A stretch of DNA of 64,000 nt from contig LNEC01000014.1 in the NCBI GenBank assembly GCA_001464035.1, positions 124,001 through 188,000 on the forward strand, given 5' to 3'. The position numbers were made by a program, and so were the translations under genes. This DNA comes from Bradyrhizobiaceae bacterium Ga0074131. GTDB taxonomy: Bacteria; Pseudomonadota; Alphaproteobacteria; Rhizobiales; Xanthobacteraceae. Position 1 is the stretch's first letter. Every line of letters starts with the position of its first letter. Under the pieces are notes generated by a model. The model was given only the letters and a program-made list of their open reading frames with translations, had not been told where the DNA came from and made no database searches. Shown here in pieces: positions 9,241-19,126 of the stretch.

Positions 9241-10071
9241 ATGACGCCTGACAGCCCACCTACCGTGCAGCAATTGCTGGCCTTCTATCTGGAGGCCGGG
9301 GTCGATTGCGCGCTGACGGACGCGCCGGTCAACCGGCTCACCGACCCCGACCTCATGCCGGCCGCCCGCGAAGCCGCGCCGGCCCGACCGGCCAGGACCA
9401 TTCCGGCCGGTGCCGCCACGACCCCGGCGCAGCGCACCGAGGCCGCGGCGCCGGAGGCCGCCATCCTGTCGGCGCGGGAAGCGGCGCGCACCGCGCCATC
9501 GCTGGAGGCGCTGCGGGCTCTGTTGGAGAGCTTCGACGGCTGCGCGCTGAAATCCACCGCGACGCGGCTGGTGTTCGCCGACGGCAACCCCGGCGCGCGC
9601 ATCATGTTCGTCGGCGAGGCCCCCGGCCGCGAGGAAGATATCGAGGGCCTGCCGTTCGTCGGCCGTTCCGGCAAATTGCTGGACCGCATGATCGCGGCGA
9701 TCGGGCTCGACCGCACCACCGCCTACATCGCCAATGTCATTCCCTGGCGCCCGCCCGGCAACCGCACGCCGACGCCGCAGGAAACCCAGATCTGCCTTCC
9801 GTTCATCCAGCGCCAGATCGAACTGGTCGATCCGGACGTGCTGGTGACGCTCGGCAATCCCTCGACCCAAACCCTGCTGTCGACGCGCGAGGGCATCATG
9901 AAAACCCGTGGACGCTGGTTCGACTACGACACCGGCACGCGCACGATCCGCGCGATCGCCACCTTCCATCCGGCCTATCTGTTGCGCTCGCCGTCCTACA
10001 AGCGGATGGCGTGGCTGGACCTGCGCGCGATCGCGAAGGCGCTGGAGCAGGCAAAGTCGCCGTCAGCCTGA
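9241..10071 (+). CDS. Uracil-DNA glycosylase, family 4-like, with reduced Fe-S cysteines
   Basis: 276 residues: a poorly conserved Ala/Pro-rich first 90 residues and a UDG domain with motif A GEAPGREED (125-133) and motif B HPAYLLRSP (243-251). It should remove uracil from DNA. Family 4 enzymes bind a 4Fe-4S cluster through four Cys; here only Cys101 (GCALKSTATR) and Cys185 (QICLPF) occupy the expected places, and Trp169 stands where the third Cys is normally found (IPWRPPGNR). The start at 9241 was chosen by homology with MTPDxPPTVQQLL; an ATG at 9223 is also in frame, and neither has a clear ribosome binding site. Confidence 0.85.
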   Translation: MTPDSPPTVQQLLAFYLEAGVDCALTDAPVNRLTDPDLMPAAREAAPARPARTIPAGAATTPAQRTEAAAPEAAILSAREAARTAPSLEALRALLESFDGCALKSTATRLVFADGNPGARIMFVGEAPGREEDIEGLPFVGRSGKLLDRMIAAIGLDRTTAYIANVIPWRPPGNRTPTPQETQICLPFIQRQIELVDPDVLVTLGNPSTQTLLSTREGIMKTRGRWFDYDTGTRTIRAIATFHPAYLLRSPSYKRMAWLDLRAIAKALEQAKSPSA

Positions 10072-10101
10072 GGCGCGAGGGCGCGGCGCAGCGCCCAACG
10101 C

Positions 10102-10147
10102 AGGGCCCTTACCAAAATCGCGAAAACAACCCCATGCAAAGTAGCAT
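10102..10147 (+). repeat. Dispersed 46-base repeat, copy A
   Basis: Contains the 30-base stretch 10114-10143 that occurs identically, in reverse orientation, at 33753-33782, and in a diverged form near 50753-50790. Core: AACAACCCCATGCAA. It lies between two convergent genes. Confidence 0.75.
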
Positions 10148-10192
10148 GCCTCGCCTCGCAGCACGCGTGCTGCGCTGCGTCCGGGAACGCCG

Positions 10193-11704
10193 CTACGAGG
10201 ACCCCTTCGGCCGCACGATGGCCCAGCCGATCCGCAACAGCGGCTGCCGGCCGGTCACCAGCCATTCGAAGGCCCGCGGCACTTCGGGGACGAGGCCGGG
10301 GAACCGTTGCGCGAGGTCGGGCGGTGGGGCGCCCGATGTGTCGGAGGCACGCCAGACCACGACGCCGCCGGTTTCATTGAATTTGGCCAGCGTCAGCCAC
10401 GGCGTTCGTTCCGGCGTCGCGTCGAGCAGCAGATGCGGTCGCCCGTTATCCAGCGAGATCAGCGTCGCCAGTTGCGGGTCGCCGGCCACCGCCCGCAGCG
10501 GCTGGTTGGTGCGCCGCTCGAAGCTGTCGCCGAAGAAGCGCGCGATGGCGCGCCCGGGCATCGACGTCGCCACCTCGGCGCTGCCGGTCCACGGCAGAAA
10601 AATCGTCGCCGCGACCGCCGCCAGCGCGGGCGCGATAACGGCGATCGCCCAGACCGAGCGCAGCAGACGCTGACGACGCAGCTGAATCAGGTCGCCGGTC
10701 ATGACGATCACGGCGAGGCCCGACAGCAGCAGCGCCACGCCGGCGCCGCCGGCGACGCGGTCGAGATTGAACAGGCCCGCGATCAGGCTTCCGGCCAGCG
10801 CAGGGCCGATGGCGAAGAAATAAACGAAATCGCGCGCCAGGCGATCCACCGGCGGCCGATAGATGATCGGCGCCTCTTCCGGGGTGCGGGCGAACCACCC
10901 GGAGTTGAGCGCCGCCAGCAGCAGGATGCCGGACATCGCCAGCAGCAGCCCGCCGAGCAATGCCGCCCAGTGCAGCGCCCTGCCGCTGAGATCGGCGATA
11001 TCCGGCCAAGGCGGCAACGCCAGCGTGTCGGCGCGGATCAACCAGATCAAATAGGGCAGCACCAGCACGACAATCACGAGCAGCGCGAATACCGGATCGA
11101 ACGACATCAGCATGCGCCGTCCGCGCTGCGTGGCGAGTGCAAACCCCGCGATCAGGAGCAGCAGGCCTGACGCGGCGGATGTGGTCAACAGCAACAGGCC
11201 GGCCTCGATCGACCATGCGAACCAGGCGTTGCGCCGGTTCTGGCCGATCAACTGCCAGGAATGCAGCAGCAGCAGCGCCCATAGCGGGCGCGCCAGCACC
11301 AGCGGGCCGAACTCGACTCCGGGCGAACCAAACGCCGTCACCGTCAGGGTCAGCAGAACCACAAGCACCGCCTGCTGTCCGCCGACAATGGCGCGCGCCA
11401 GCAGAAACAGCGTCCAGAAGGTCGCGATCGAGCACAGCTGCGCCAGCAGGTAGACGCCGAACATGGTGTTGCCTGCGGCGCGGAACGCGATATCAGCCAG
11501 CCAGAACGCCAGCGGCGGGCCGAGATCGGTGCCGACCCGATACTCCCGGCCGAAGGCCAGCACAGTGGCGAGATCGCCGGGCGGGCTTCGATAGAGCAGC
11601 AGCGGCAGGATCAGCCATATCGCGGCCTGCATCAGCACGACCAGCAACACGATCAACCGCGGCCGGGCGCGGATCAGTTCGACAATCAGGGAGGTGAAAC
11701 GCAT
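10193..11704 (-). CDS. Multi-span membrane protein, GT39/ArnT-like glycosyltransferase
   Basis: 503 residues with about 10-12 hydrophobic segments and a soluble C-terminal domain of about 120 residues. The first periplasmic loop carries REYRVGTDLGPPLAFWLADI, the position and pattern of the acidic/PPL motif in polyprenyl-phosphate-sugar-dependent glycosyltransferases (PMT_2/ArnT). Such enzymes transfer a sugar from a lipid carrier to lipid A or protein on the periplasmic side; the substrate here is unknown. Start at ATG 11704; a TTG at 11728 is in frame. Downstream of rnhB on the same strand. Confidence 0.7.
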   Translation of the reverse strand: MRFTSLIVELIRARPRLIVLLVVLMQAAIWLILPLLLYRSPPGDLATVLAFGREYRVGTDLGPPLAFWLADIAFRAAGNTMFGVYLLAQLCSIATFWTLFLLARAIVGGQQAVLVVLLTLTVTAFGSPGVEFGPLVLARPLWALLLLHSWQLIGQNRRNAWFAWSIEAGLLLLTTSAASGLLLLIAGFALATQRGRRMLMSFDPVFALLVIVVLVLPYLIWLIRADTLALPPWPDIADLSGRALHWAALLGGLLLAMSGILLLAALNSGWFARTPEEAPIIYRPPVDRLARDFVYFFAIGPALAGSLIAGLFNLDRVAGGAGVALLLSGLAVIVMTGDLIQLRRQRLLRSVWAIAVIAPALAAVAATIFLPWTGSAEVATSMPGRAIARFFGDSFERRTNQPLRAVAGDPQLATLISLDNGRPHLLLDATPERTPWLTLAKFNETGGVVVWRASDTSGAPPPDLAQRFPGLVPEVPRAFEWLVTGRQPLLRIGWAIVRPKGSS

Positions 11705-11796
11705 GAAACGCCCGAAATGCCCCCACAAGCCCGACAGCCGACCCTGTTCGATCCCGGACGTGTGATAGAGCGCGTCAGCCGCTGAGGCAACTGGCG

Positions 11797-12552
11797 CTAG
11801 ATCGCGACCGCGACCTCGGCGCCGATGCGTGCTTCACTTACCAACAGGTCGCATTCGATCGTGGCTGGCTTATGCTTTTCGCGCGCGGCCGCCACGGGGG
11901 CGAAGAAACGACGGTGATGGGCGCTCGGCCCGAGCCGGCTCAGCGCCGCTAGATGCTCGGGCACGGCGTAGCCCTTGTGCTGCTCGAAACCGTAGCCCGG
12001 GCAATCCTGCGCCAGCGCGCACATCAGCCGGTCGCGCGTCACCTTGGCGACGATCGACGCCGCCGCGATCGACAGCACCAGCCCGTCGCCGCCGATCACG
12101 GCGTCGCAGTCGCAGGCGACATCGAGCTTGTCGCGGCCGTCGACGAGCACATGACGCGGCAACTCCGGCAGCGCCTGCACCGCGCGCATCAGCGCCCATA
12201 GCGAGGCCCGCAGGATGTTGTCGCGATCAATCCGCGCCGGCGAGGCGAAGGCGACCGCGAGCGACGCGGTGGCGCAGATTTCCTCGAACAGTTCCTCGCG
12301 CCGTTCGGCCGTCAGCCGCTTCGAATCATCCATGCCCTTCGGGATCCGCTTGGGATCGAGCACCACGGCGGCCGCCACCACGGGTCCGGCCAGCGGACCG
12401 CGGCCGGCCTCGTCGCAGCCGGCCACCGGCCAGACGCCGCGCTTGATCAGCGCGCGCTCGCGGCGAAAGCTCGGCGGCGCCACGGCGATCACGCCCTTGG
12501 GCAGTGTCTTGGGCGGCCCGGCATCGTCCTTCTCGGACTTCTTGCGAATCAT
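11797..12552 (-). CDS. rnhB: Ribonuclease HII
   Basis: Endonuclease that cuts at ribonucleotides in RNA-DNA hybrids and starts ribonucleotide excision repair. 251 residues with a 40-residue basic N-terminal extension. Metal-binding residues Asp47-Glu48 in [16 protein letters not shown] and Asp139 in HVLVDG are present, as are DSKRL and the KVTRDRLM helix, and [10 protein letters not shown]. Preceded by the radical SAM gene on the same strand (gap about 160 bases with a hairpin). Confidence 0.96.
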   Translation of the reverse strand: MIRKKSEKDDAGPPKTLPKGVIAVAPPSFRRERALIKRGVWPVAGCDEAGRGPLAGPVVAAAVVLDPKRIPKGMDDSKRLTAERREELFEEICATASLAVAFASPARIDRDNILRASLWALMRAVQALPELPRHVLVDGRDKLDVACDCDAVIGGDGLVLSIAAASIVAKVTRDRLMCALAQDCPGYGFEQHKGYAVPEHLAALSRLGPSAHHRRFFAPVAAAREKHKPATIECDLLVSEARIGAEVAVAI

Positions 12553-12678
12553 GCCGGGATCGTGCGCAAGCGAGGCCGGCGGCGCAACCGGGAACTCGGC
12601 GCAATTCCCGTTATTCAGGTCCGCGCACCCGTCGCCCCGGCCAAGTTGAGACGGGGAGTTCGTGGTACTCCCTCACCC

Positions 12679-12707
12679 CTCATTGCGAGCCAACGGGTCG
12701 CAATGAG
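12679..12707. terminator. Perfect 10-bp hairpin between rnhB and the radical SAM gene
   Basis: CTCATTGCGA at 12679-12688 pairs perfectly with TCGCAATGAG at 12698-12707 around a nine-base loop, just downstream of the stop of the radical SAM gene (12715). The arm sequence is also the arm of the larger dispersed palindrome at 40186-40264, so it is probably a repeat remnant serving as a transcript end. No T-run follows. Confidence 0.45.
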
Positions 12708-12714
12708 GACGAGC

Positions 12715-13878
12715 CTAAAACAAACTCAGCTGCTGCCCGCTGCGCTTCGGCCGTGCAAAATGATCAGTGGTCAGCTTCGAGCGCCGCTTGTTCAGCCCGA
12801 GCCTTTCGCAGGCGATCTCGAACCGGCGGCCGATCATCCAGGCGATCGGCCCGGTGCCCTTCATCCGCGTTCCCCACTGAGAGTCGTAGTCGCGCCCGCC
12901 GCGCATGTCGCGGATCAGCGTGAAGACGTGGCGATAGCGGTCGGGATAATTCGCCATCAGCCATTCGCGAAACAGGTCGCGCACCTCGAGCGGCAGCCGC
13001 AGCAGCACGTAGCTTGCCTCCCGGGCGCCGGCATGAAAGGCGGCATCGAGAATGCGCTCGATCTCGGAATCGTTCAGCGCGGGGATCACAGGCGCCACCA
13101 TCACGGTGGTCGGGATTCCCGCCGCCGACAATTGCCGCAGCGCTTCCAGCCGCCTTGATGGCGTCGAGGCCCGCGGCTCCATGGTGCGCGCCAATTTTGG
13201 ATCGAGCGTGGTGACCGACAGCGCGACCTTGGCGAGATTGCGTTTGGCCATCCGCGCCAAAATATCGATATCGCGCGTCACCAGCGCCGATTTGGTGACA
13301 ATGCCGACCGGATGGCCGGTGCGTTCCAGCACTTCGAGAATGCCGCGCATGATTTTTCGCTCGCGCTCGATCGGCTGATAGGGATCGGTGTTGGTGCCGA
13401 TCGCGATCATGCGCGGTTCGTAATCCTGCGCCGCCAGTTCCTTCTCCAGGAGTTCTGACGCGTCGGGCTTCACAAACAGTTTCGATTCGAAGTCGAGTCC
13501 GGGCGACAGCCCGAGAAAAGCGTGGGTCGGCCTGGCAAAACAGTAGACGCAGCCGTGCTCGCAGCCCCGGTAGGGATTGATGGAGCGGTCGAAGCCGATA
13601 TCGGGCGAGTCGTTGCGGGTGATGACTTTTCGCGCGGTATCGAGGGCGACGGTGGTCTTGAAGGGCGGCAAATCGTCGAGGCTCTGCCAGCCGTCGTCGA
13701 AGGCGACCCGCGCCTCGGCCTCGAAGCGGCCGGAAGAGTTGGATTGCGCGCCGCGGCCACGCCGCCGCTCGCGCTCGATCGCCACCGCGAGTTCGGGAAA
13801 AGGAGAAGATGCACCCGCCGGCTCGGAGGGCGCCGTGACCGGCGGGTGCTTGAGGGCATGGGAGGATGCTCGGCTCAT
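12715..13878 (-). CDS. Radical SAM protein, PA0069 family
   Basis: 387 residues. The SAM/4Fe-4S motif is Cys106, Cys110, Cys113 in GCEHGCVYCFARPTH, followed by GLDFESKLFVK and the EPRASTPSRRLEALRQL segment typical of this DNA-photolyase-related SplB-like/PA0069 group. The N-terminal 50 residues are Ser/Pro/Arg-rich and variable. The reaction is unknown; the family resembles spore photoproduct lyase in fold. Start at 13878 gives MSRASSHALKHPP. Confidence 0.88.
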   Translation of the reverse strand: MSRASSHALKHPPVTAPSEPAGASSPFPELAVAIERERRRGRGAQSNSSGRFEAEARVAFDDGWQSLDDLPPFKTTVALDTARKVITRNDSPDIGFDRSINPYRGCEHGCVYCFARPTHAFLGLSPGLDFESKLFVKPDASELLEKELAAQDYEPRMIAIGTNTDPYQPIERERKIMRGILEVLERTGHPVGIVTKSALVTRDIDILARMAKRNLAKVALSVTTLDPKLARTMEPRASTPSRRLEALRQLSAAGIPTTVMVAPVIPALNDSEIERILDAAFHAGAREASYVLLRLPLEVRDLFREWLMANYPDRYRHVFTLIRDMRGGRDYDSQWGTRMKGTGPIAWMIGRRFEIACERLGLNKRRSKLTTDHFARPKRSGQQLSLF

Positions 13879-13992
13879 GGTCGGAACATAACAGCTTTTT
13901 AGAACAAAGCAAGAACATACGTTTCCGTGTCCGCCGTAATCCAGCGCAGGCGGCCGCCGTAATTCGCTTAGTGAAACGACCAGGAGGTCTTC

Positions 13993-14253
13993 ATGAGCCG
14001 TTCAGCCCTGACTGCCGCCGTCTTCCTGTTCGCCGACGCTTTCACGCAGGCTGGTACCGGCATCGGCCATGCCGACGCCAATTTGCCGGTCTGCGCCCAG
14101 ACCTACGGAAAAAGCGACGGAATTTCCTGCGATTACGCCAGTTACGAGCAGTGCCGCGCGTATGTGAGCGGCCTGGCCGGCAGTTGCATCGATAATCCCT
14201 ATTACCGCGCTGGTTCGATTCAGGCGCCGCCGCGCCGGCGCATCCGGCGATAG
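13993..14253 (+). CDS. Small secreted DUF3551-like protein
   Basis: 86 residues with an N-terminal hydrophobic segment (ALTAAVFLFADAF) that could act as a signal peptide, then PVCAQTYG, CDYASYEQCRAYVSG, LAGSCIDNPYY: the cysteine and aromatic spacing of the DUF3551 family, abundant in Bradyrhizobium. A strong ribosome binding site (AGGAGGTCTTC) supports the start. Probably periplasmic; function unknown. Confidence 0.85.
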   Translation: MSRSALTAAVFLFADAFTQAGTGIGHADANLPVCAQTYGKSDGISCDYASYEQCRAYVSGLAGSCIDNPYYRAGSIQAPPRRRIRR

Positions 14254-14351
14254 CCCCCCGCAGGCCGAACAGTTGCAAAGCCGCTGCTTCGAATGTGACA
14301 AGGTGATAACGGTGCGGCGTTTCCCCTTGTTCAAGGCATTGCAGAGAATCC

Positions 14352-14921
14352 ATGCTGAGCATCATCATCCCCACCGACGGCGTCGAACAGCCGGCCGTGG
14401 CCACCCTTGCCGCCCTGGTGCCGGGCGCCGCAGCCGGCGTGATACGCGAGGTGCTGCTGGTCGACCGCGCCGGCAACGGGGTGATCGAGCGCGTCGCCGA
14501 TGTCGCGGGCTGCCGGTACCTCGCCTTTCAGGGATCGCATGCGGCGGCGCTGGCCGCCGGCGCCCGGCAGGCCCGCTCGCCCTGGCTGATGTTCCTGCAA
14601 GCCGGCGCGGTGCTGGACTCCGGCTGGATCGAGGAAACCACCCAGTTCATCCAGGGTGTCACCAACAGCGGCCGCCCCCGCGCCGGGATTTTTCGCTACG
14701 CCCGCTCGCCCTATGCCGACACGCGCTGGCGCGACGGCTTCAAATTCGTGGCGCGGATGATCACGGGACCGTCGGCGGAACAGGGGCTGCTGATCGCACG
14801 CGAGCATTACGACAAGCTCGGCGGCTACGCGCCGGACGCCCGCCGCTCCGAGGCCAGGCTGCTGCGCCAGCTCGGCCGCTCCTCGCGCACCTTGCTGCGC
14901 AGCCGGATCATGGTGGCTTAG
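14352..14921 (+). CDS. Family 2 glycosyltransferase-like protein
   Basis: 189 residues with a GT-A type beginning, MLSIIIPTDGVEQPAVATLAALV, then REVLLVDRAGNG, and GARQARSPWLMFLQAGAVLDSGWIEET, where the usual DxD is replaced by QAGAVLD. Short for the family, with little C-terminal acceptor domain. Substrate unknown; the weak nucleotide-sugar motif leaves activity uncertain. GAGA box precedes the ATG. Confidence 0.7.
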   Translation: MLSIIIPTDGVEQPAVATLAALVPGAAAGVIREVLLVDRAGNGVIERVADVAGCRYLAFQGSHAAALAAGARQARSPWLMFLQAGAVLDSGWIEETTQFIQGVTNSGRPRAGIFRYARSPYADTRWRDGFKFVARMITGPSAEQGLLIAREHYDKLGGYAPDARRSEARLLRQLGRSSRTLLRSRIMVA

Positions 14922-14931
14922 CTCCTACTCG

Positions 14932-14958
14932 TCATGCCCGGGACAAGCCGGCCATGAC
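14932..14958. repeat. Short palindrome (GTCATG/CATGAC)
   Basis: GTCATG at 14932-14937 and CATGAC at 14953-14958 flank CCCGGGACAAGCCGG. It looks like a remnant of the dispersed palindromes seen elsewhere in the window and may end the glycosyltransferase transcript. Confidence 0.4.
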
Positions 14959-14980
14959 GCGGAAAGGGAGGCGCCTTCAA

Positions 14981-15024
14981 GATACTTGCCAAAATCAAAT
15001 AATTAATTGACACTAGCAAGTATC
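14981..15024. promoter_or_regulatory. Inverted repeat in front of the MarR-acetyltransferase gene
   Basis: GATACTTGC at 14981-14989 is perfectly inverted as GCAAGTATC at 15016-15024, separated by a 26-base AT-rich spacer, and ends ten bases before the start codon at 15035. This is a plausible autoregulatory operator for the MarR-type domain. Confidence 0.6.
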
Positions 15025-15034
15025 GAGGTGCGCG

Positions 15035-15967
15035 ATGTCCCCAGCCGATTCCGACGACGATCAGATTGCAGCGGTACGTGCTTTCAACCGGTTCTATACC
15101 CGCAAGCTCGGCGTGCTCGATCAGCAGCTCCTGAAAAGCCCGTTCTCGCTGAGCGAGGCGCGCGTGCTGTACGAACTGGCGCACCGGGAAGACGCGGCGG
15201 CCAAGCAGATCGGGATCGAACTCGGCGTCGATCCCGGCTACCTCAGCCGCATCGTCCAGAAATTCGACGAAGACGGGTTGATCACTCGCAAGCCGTTGCC
15301 GTCCGACCGCCGGCAATACCGGCTCGCCCTCACCGCCAAGGGGCGGCAGGCATTTGGAAAACTCGAGCGCAGTTCACATGACGAGGTCGCGGCCATGCTG
15401 GCCGCGCTGCCGGGTGGCGACCGCGGGCGGCTGGTCGGCGCAATGGCCGCGATCAAACGGCTGCTCGGCGAAAACAGCGTGCCGCCGCACCCTGCGATCC
15501 TGCGCGATCCGCGGCCGGGCGATATGGGATGGGTGGTGCAAAGCCATGGCGCGCTTTATGCCCGCGAATACGGCTTTGATTCCTCGTTCGAAGGCCTGGT
15601 GGCGGAGATCGCGGGAAAATTCCTGACCTCGTTCGACGCCTCGCGTGAACGCTGCTGGATCGCCGAACTCGACGGCGTCCAGGTCGGTTCGGTGTTTCTG
15701 GTCAGGCAGAGCGACGATGTCGCCAAACTGCGGCTGCTGCTGGTCGATCCGGCCGGACGCGGACAGGGACTGGGCCAGCGGCTGGTCGGCGAATGCATCG
15801 CGTTCGCGCAGGCCTGCGGCTACCGCAAGATCACGCTGTGGACCCAGAGCATTCTGGTCGCCGCCCGCAAGACCTATCAGGACAAAGGCTTCGTACTTGC
15901 CGCCACCGAGCCGCACCGCAGCTTCGGTCAGGATCTGATCGGCGAGACCTGGGAGCGCAACCTGTGA
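15035..15967 (+). CDS. MarR-type regulator fused to a GNAT acetyltransferase
   Basis: 310 residues. Residues 1-140 are a MarR winged helix (LSEARVLYELAH, DPGYLSRIVQKFDEDGLITRK, DRRQYRLALTAKG). Residues about 155-305 are a GNAT fold with the acetyl-CoA loop DPAGRGQGLGQRLV and the C-terminal AARKTYQDKGFVLAATEPH. Such bifunctional proteins sense and possibly acetylate a small molecule; the ligand is unknown. GAGG precedes the ATG. The gene stands alone, preceded by the dyad at 14981-15024. Confidence 0.9.
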   Translation: MSPADSDDDQIAAVRAFNRFYTRKLGVLDQQLLKSPFSLSEARVLYELAHREDAAAKQIGIELGVDPGYLSRIVQKFDEDGLITRKPLPSDRRQYRLALTAKGRQAFGKLERSSHDEVAAMLAALPGGDRGRLVGAMAAIKRLLGENSVPPHPAILRDPRPGDMGWVVQSHGALYAREYGFDSSFEGLVAEIAGKFLTSFDASRERCWIAELDGVQVGSVFLVRQSDDVAKLRLLLVDPAGRGQGLGQRLVGECIAFAQACGYRKITLWTQSILVAARKTYQDKGFVLAATEPHRSFGQDLIGETWERNL

Positions 15968-16005
15968 GGGGATGGGTCGCTCCTTCGGACATCCCGGAAT
16001 GACGA

Positions 16006-16572
16006 TCAGACCGACGCGCCCTTCGCCTTCGGACGTCGCAAATGCTCGTCCAGCCGCGGCATGATCTCGACGAAATTGCAGGGCCGCGTGCGGTAGTCGA
16101 GCTGCGGGGCCAGAATGCCGTCCCAGCCGTCGCGGCAGGCACCCGGCGACCCCGGCAGGCAGAAGATATAGGTGGCGCCGGCGACGCCGGCGGTGGCGCG
16201 GCTCTGGATCGTCGAGGCGCCGATCTTGGCGTGGCTCAGCATATGAAAGGCGATGGAGAAACCGTCCATCCGCTTCTCGAACAAGGGCTCGATCGCCTCC
16301 GGCGTCACGTCGCGACCGGTGAAGCCGGTGCCGCCGGTGGTGATGATGGCATCGACATCGGGGTCGGCGATCCATCGCTTGACGATGCTGCGGATCGCGT
16401 CGACGTCGTCGACGCTGATCTCGCGCGCCGCCAGCGTGTGACCGGCAGCCGTAAGCCGGTCCGCCAGCGTAGTTCCGGATTTGTCGTCCGCCAGCGTGCG
16501 CGTATCGGAGACCGTCAGCACCGCGATGCCGAGCGGGATGAAGGTTTTTGTTTCGTCGATGGAAGAAGACAT
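16006..16572 (-). CDS. moaB: Molybdenum cofactor biosynthesis protein B
   Basis: 188 residues of the MoaB/MogA fold, which adenylylates molybdopterin or has a related role in cofactor synthesis. TTGGTGFTGRDVTPEAIEPL is the family signature, followed by GASTIQSRATAGVAGATYIFCLPGSPGAC. The start at 16572 has AAGGAT upstream and gives MSSSIDETKTFIPLGIAVLTVSDTRT. A large dispersed palindrome lies directly upstream. Convergent with the MarR-GNAT gene. Confidence 0.94.
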   Translation of the reverse strand: MSSSIDETKTFIPLGIAVLTVSDTRTLADDKSGTTLADRLTAAGHTLAAREISVDDVDAIRSIVKRWIADPDVDAIITTGGTGFTGRDVTPEAIEPLFEKRMDGFSIAFHMLSHAKIGASTIQSRATAGVAGATYIFCLPGSPGACRDGWDGILAPQLDYRTRPCNFVEIMPRLDEHLRRPKAKGASV

Positions 16573-16586
16573 GGCACTTATCCTTC

Positions 16587-16714
16587 GTGTCCCGGACGCG
16601 GTGCAGCGTTCTTCACGCTGCTCCGCAGAGCCGGGACCCATACTCAACACCGTCACGTAACATGGGCCCCGGATCAGCAGCGCATCACTACGTGCTGCGC
16701 AGCGTCCGGGGCAC
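16587..16714. repeat. Dispersed palindromic repeat (GTGTCCCGGACGC type)
   Basis: GTGTCCCGGACGC at about 16587-16599 is inverted as GCGTCCGGGGCAC at 16702-16714 with one mismatch; internal segments (GCAGCG...CGCTGC, CGGGACCCAT...ATGGGCCCCG) also pair. The whole fills the gap between moaB and the zinc peptidase. It matches the style of repeats scattered through Bradyrhizobium-type chromosomes. Confidence 0.7.
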
Positions 16715-16720
16715 GCGCCG

Positions 16721-17659
16721 CTATATTGCTCCCGCCCCGAACGTATTGCAGGCCTGCACCGTGCCCTGCTGGTAGCCGGTCATGAACCACTGCTTGCGCT
16801 GCGCGGCGGAGCCGTGGGTGAAGGAGTCAGGCACCACGCGTCCCTGCGACTGGCGTTGCAGCGTGTCGTCGCCGATCGCGGCGGCGGTCTGCAATGCCGC
16901 TTCGATGTCGCCGGGTTGCAGGAAGCCGGGGCGCTTCTTCTCCTCGCGGTTGACCCAGACGCCCGACAGGCAATCGGCCTGCAACTCGACCTTGACCTGC
17001 AACGCATTGGCCTCCGCCTTGCTGCCGCCCTGCTGCTGCAGCCGGTTCACCCGCGGCAGAATGCCGAGCAGGTTCTGCACGTGATGGCCGGCTTCATGGG
17101 CGATGATGTACGCTGCGGTGAACTTGCAGGCATTGCCCGAACAGCCGCGAAACTTGGTTTCGACCTGACGGAAAAAGCTGGTGTCGAGGTAGATCGTCTT
17201 GTCCGGCGGGCAGTAGAACGGCCCCATCGCCGACTGCGCCATGCCGCAGCGCCCGCCATTGGTGGCGTTGCGAAACAGCACGATCTTCGGACCGGTATAG
17301 GTTTGCCCGCTGCCCTGGAAGATTTCGTTCCAGCGATCGTCGATCTCACCGAGCACGCCGGCGATCATGCTGCCCATCTCGTCGGTCGGCGCGCCCTTCT
17401 TGGCGGGCTCGGAGGACCGGCGCTCGGTCTGGTAGCTCGGCGCCTGGTTGCCGCCGGTGAGAATCTCCGCGCCGCCGATCAGGATGCGCGGATCGATGCC
17501 GAAAGCGTAGCCGACCAGCCCGAGCACGATGATGGTGCCGATGCCGAGCCCGCCGCCACCCATCGGCAGTCCGAAGCCGCCGCCGCCTCCCATGCCGCCG
17601 CCACCGTCGTCGCGACGGTCATCGATATTGTCGCTGCGGCGGAAGTCATCGTAACGCAT
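16721..17659 (-). CDS. Neutral zinc metallopeptidase (YpfJ/KPN_02809 family)
   Basis: 312 residues: a Gly-rich N-terminus (GGGGMGGGGGFGLPMGGGG), one membrane span at about 40-58 (GTIIVLGLVGYAFGI) and a catalytic domain with HEAGHH (His188, Glu189, His192) and the downstream VELQADCLSGVW block. Anchored zinc protease; substrate unknown. Cysteines in GGRCGM, FYCPPD and RGCSGNAC are conserved in the family and suggest an extracytoplasmic domain. Start at 17659. Confidence 0.9.
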   Translation of the reverse strand: MRYDDFRRSDNIDDRRDDGGGGMGGGGGFGLPMGGGGLGIGTIIVLGLVGYAFGIDPRILIGGAEILTGGNQAPSYQTERRSSEPAKKGAPTDEMGSMIAGVLGEIDDRWNEIFQGSGQTYTGPKIVLFRNATNGGRCGMAQSAMGPFYCPPDKTIYLDTSFFRQVETKFRGCSGNACKFTAAYIIAHEAGHHVQNLLGILPRVNRLQQQGGSKAEANALQVKVELQADCLSGVWVNREEKKRPGFLQPGDIEAALQTAAAIGDDTLQRQSQGRVVPDSFTHGSAAQRKQWFMTGYQQGTVQACNTFGAGAI

Positions 17660-17870
17660 GGTGGTATTTCCTCATCGCGGCGGATTGCTGCAAATACCCA
17701 ACGCCGCAGTCACGTAAAATTTCCATTGCGTTAATCAATAACCCGCCCGGCAATTATTGCCTAGCTATCAATCACATCCAGGCCGCGCGCTCGATAACTC
17801 GGTGTTTACCTCGGCACGTCAAGGTAGGGCCAGTCGGTTGTTTAGTCCCGCGTCGCCGACAGCGTCGCCT

Positions 17871-19023
<1,153 letters not shown>

Positions 19024-19126
19024 TTTCCGCAGGCTGCCGCACCCTGTTCCGCCTTGATTTCGCACGATATGCTGCAGCATCCCTGCTCCGCACCGGCCGT
19101 CATCGACGGCCACGATGGAGGATCCG

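Noticed and set aside
17660..17870. CtrA site upstream of ccrM
   Set aside because: Only a half-like TTAA at about 17731 is present; no second TTAA at seven bases.
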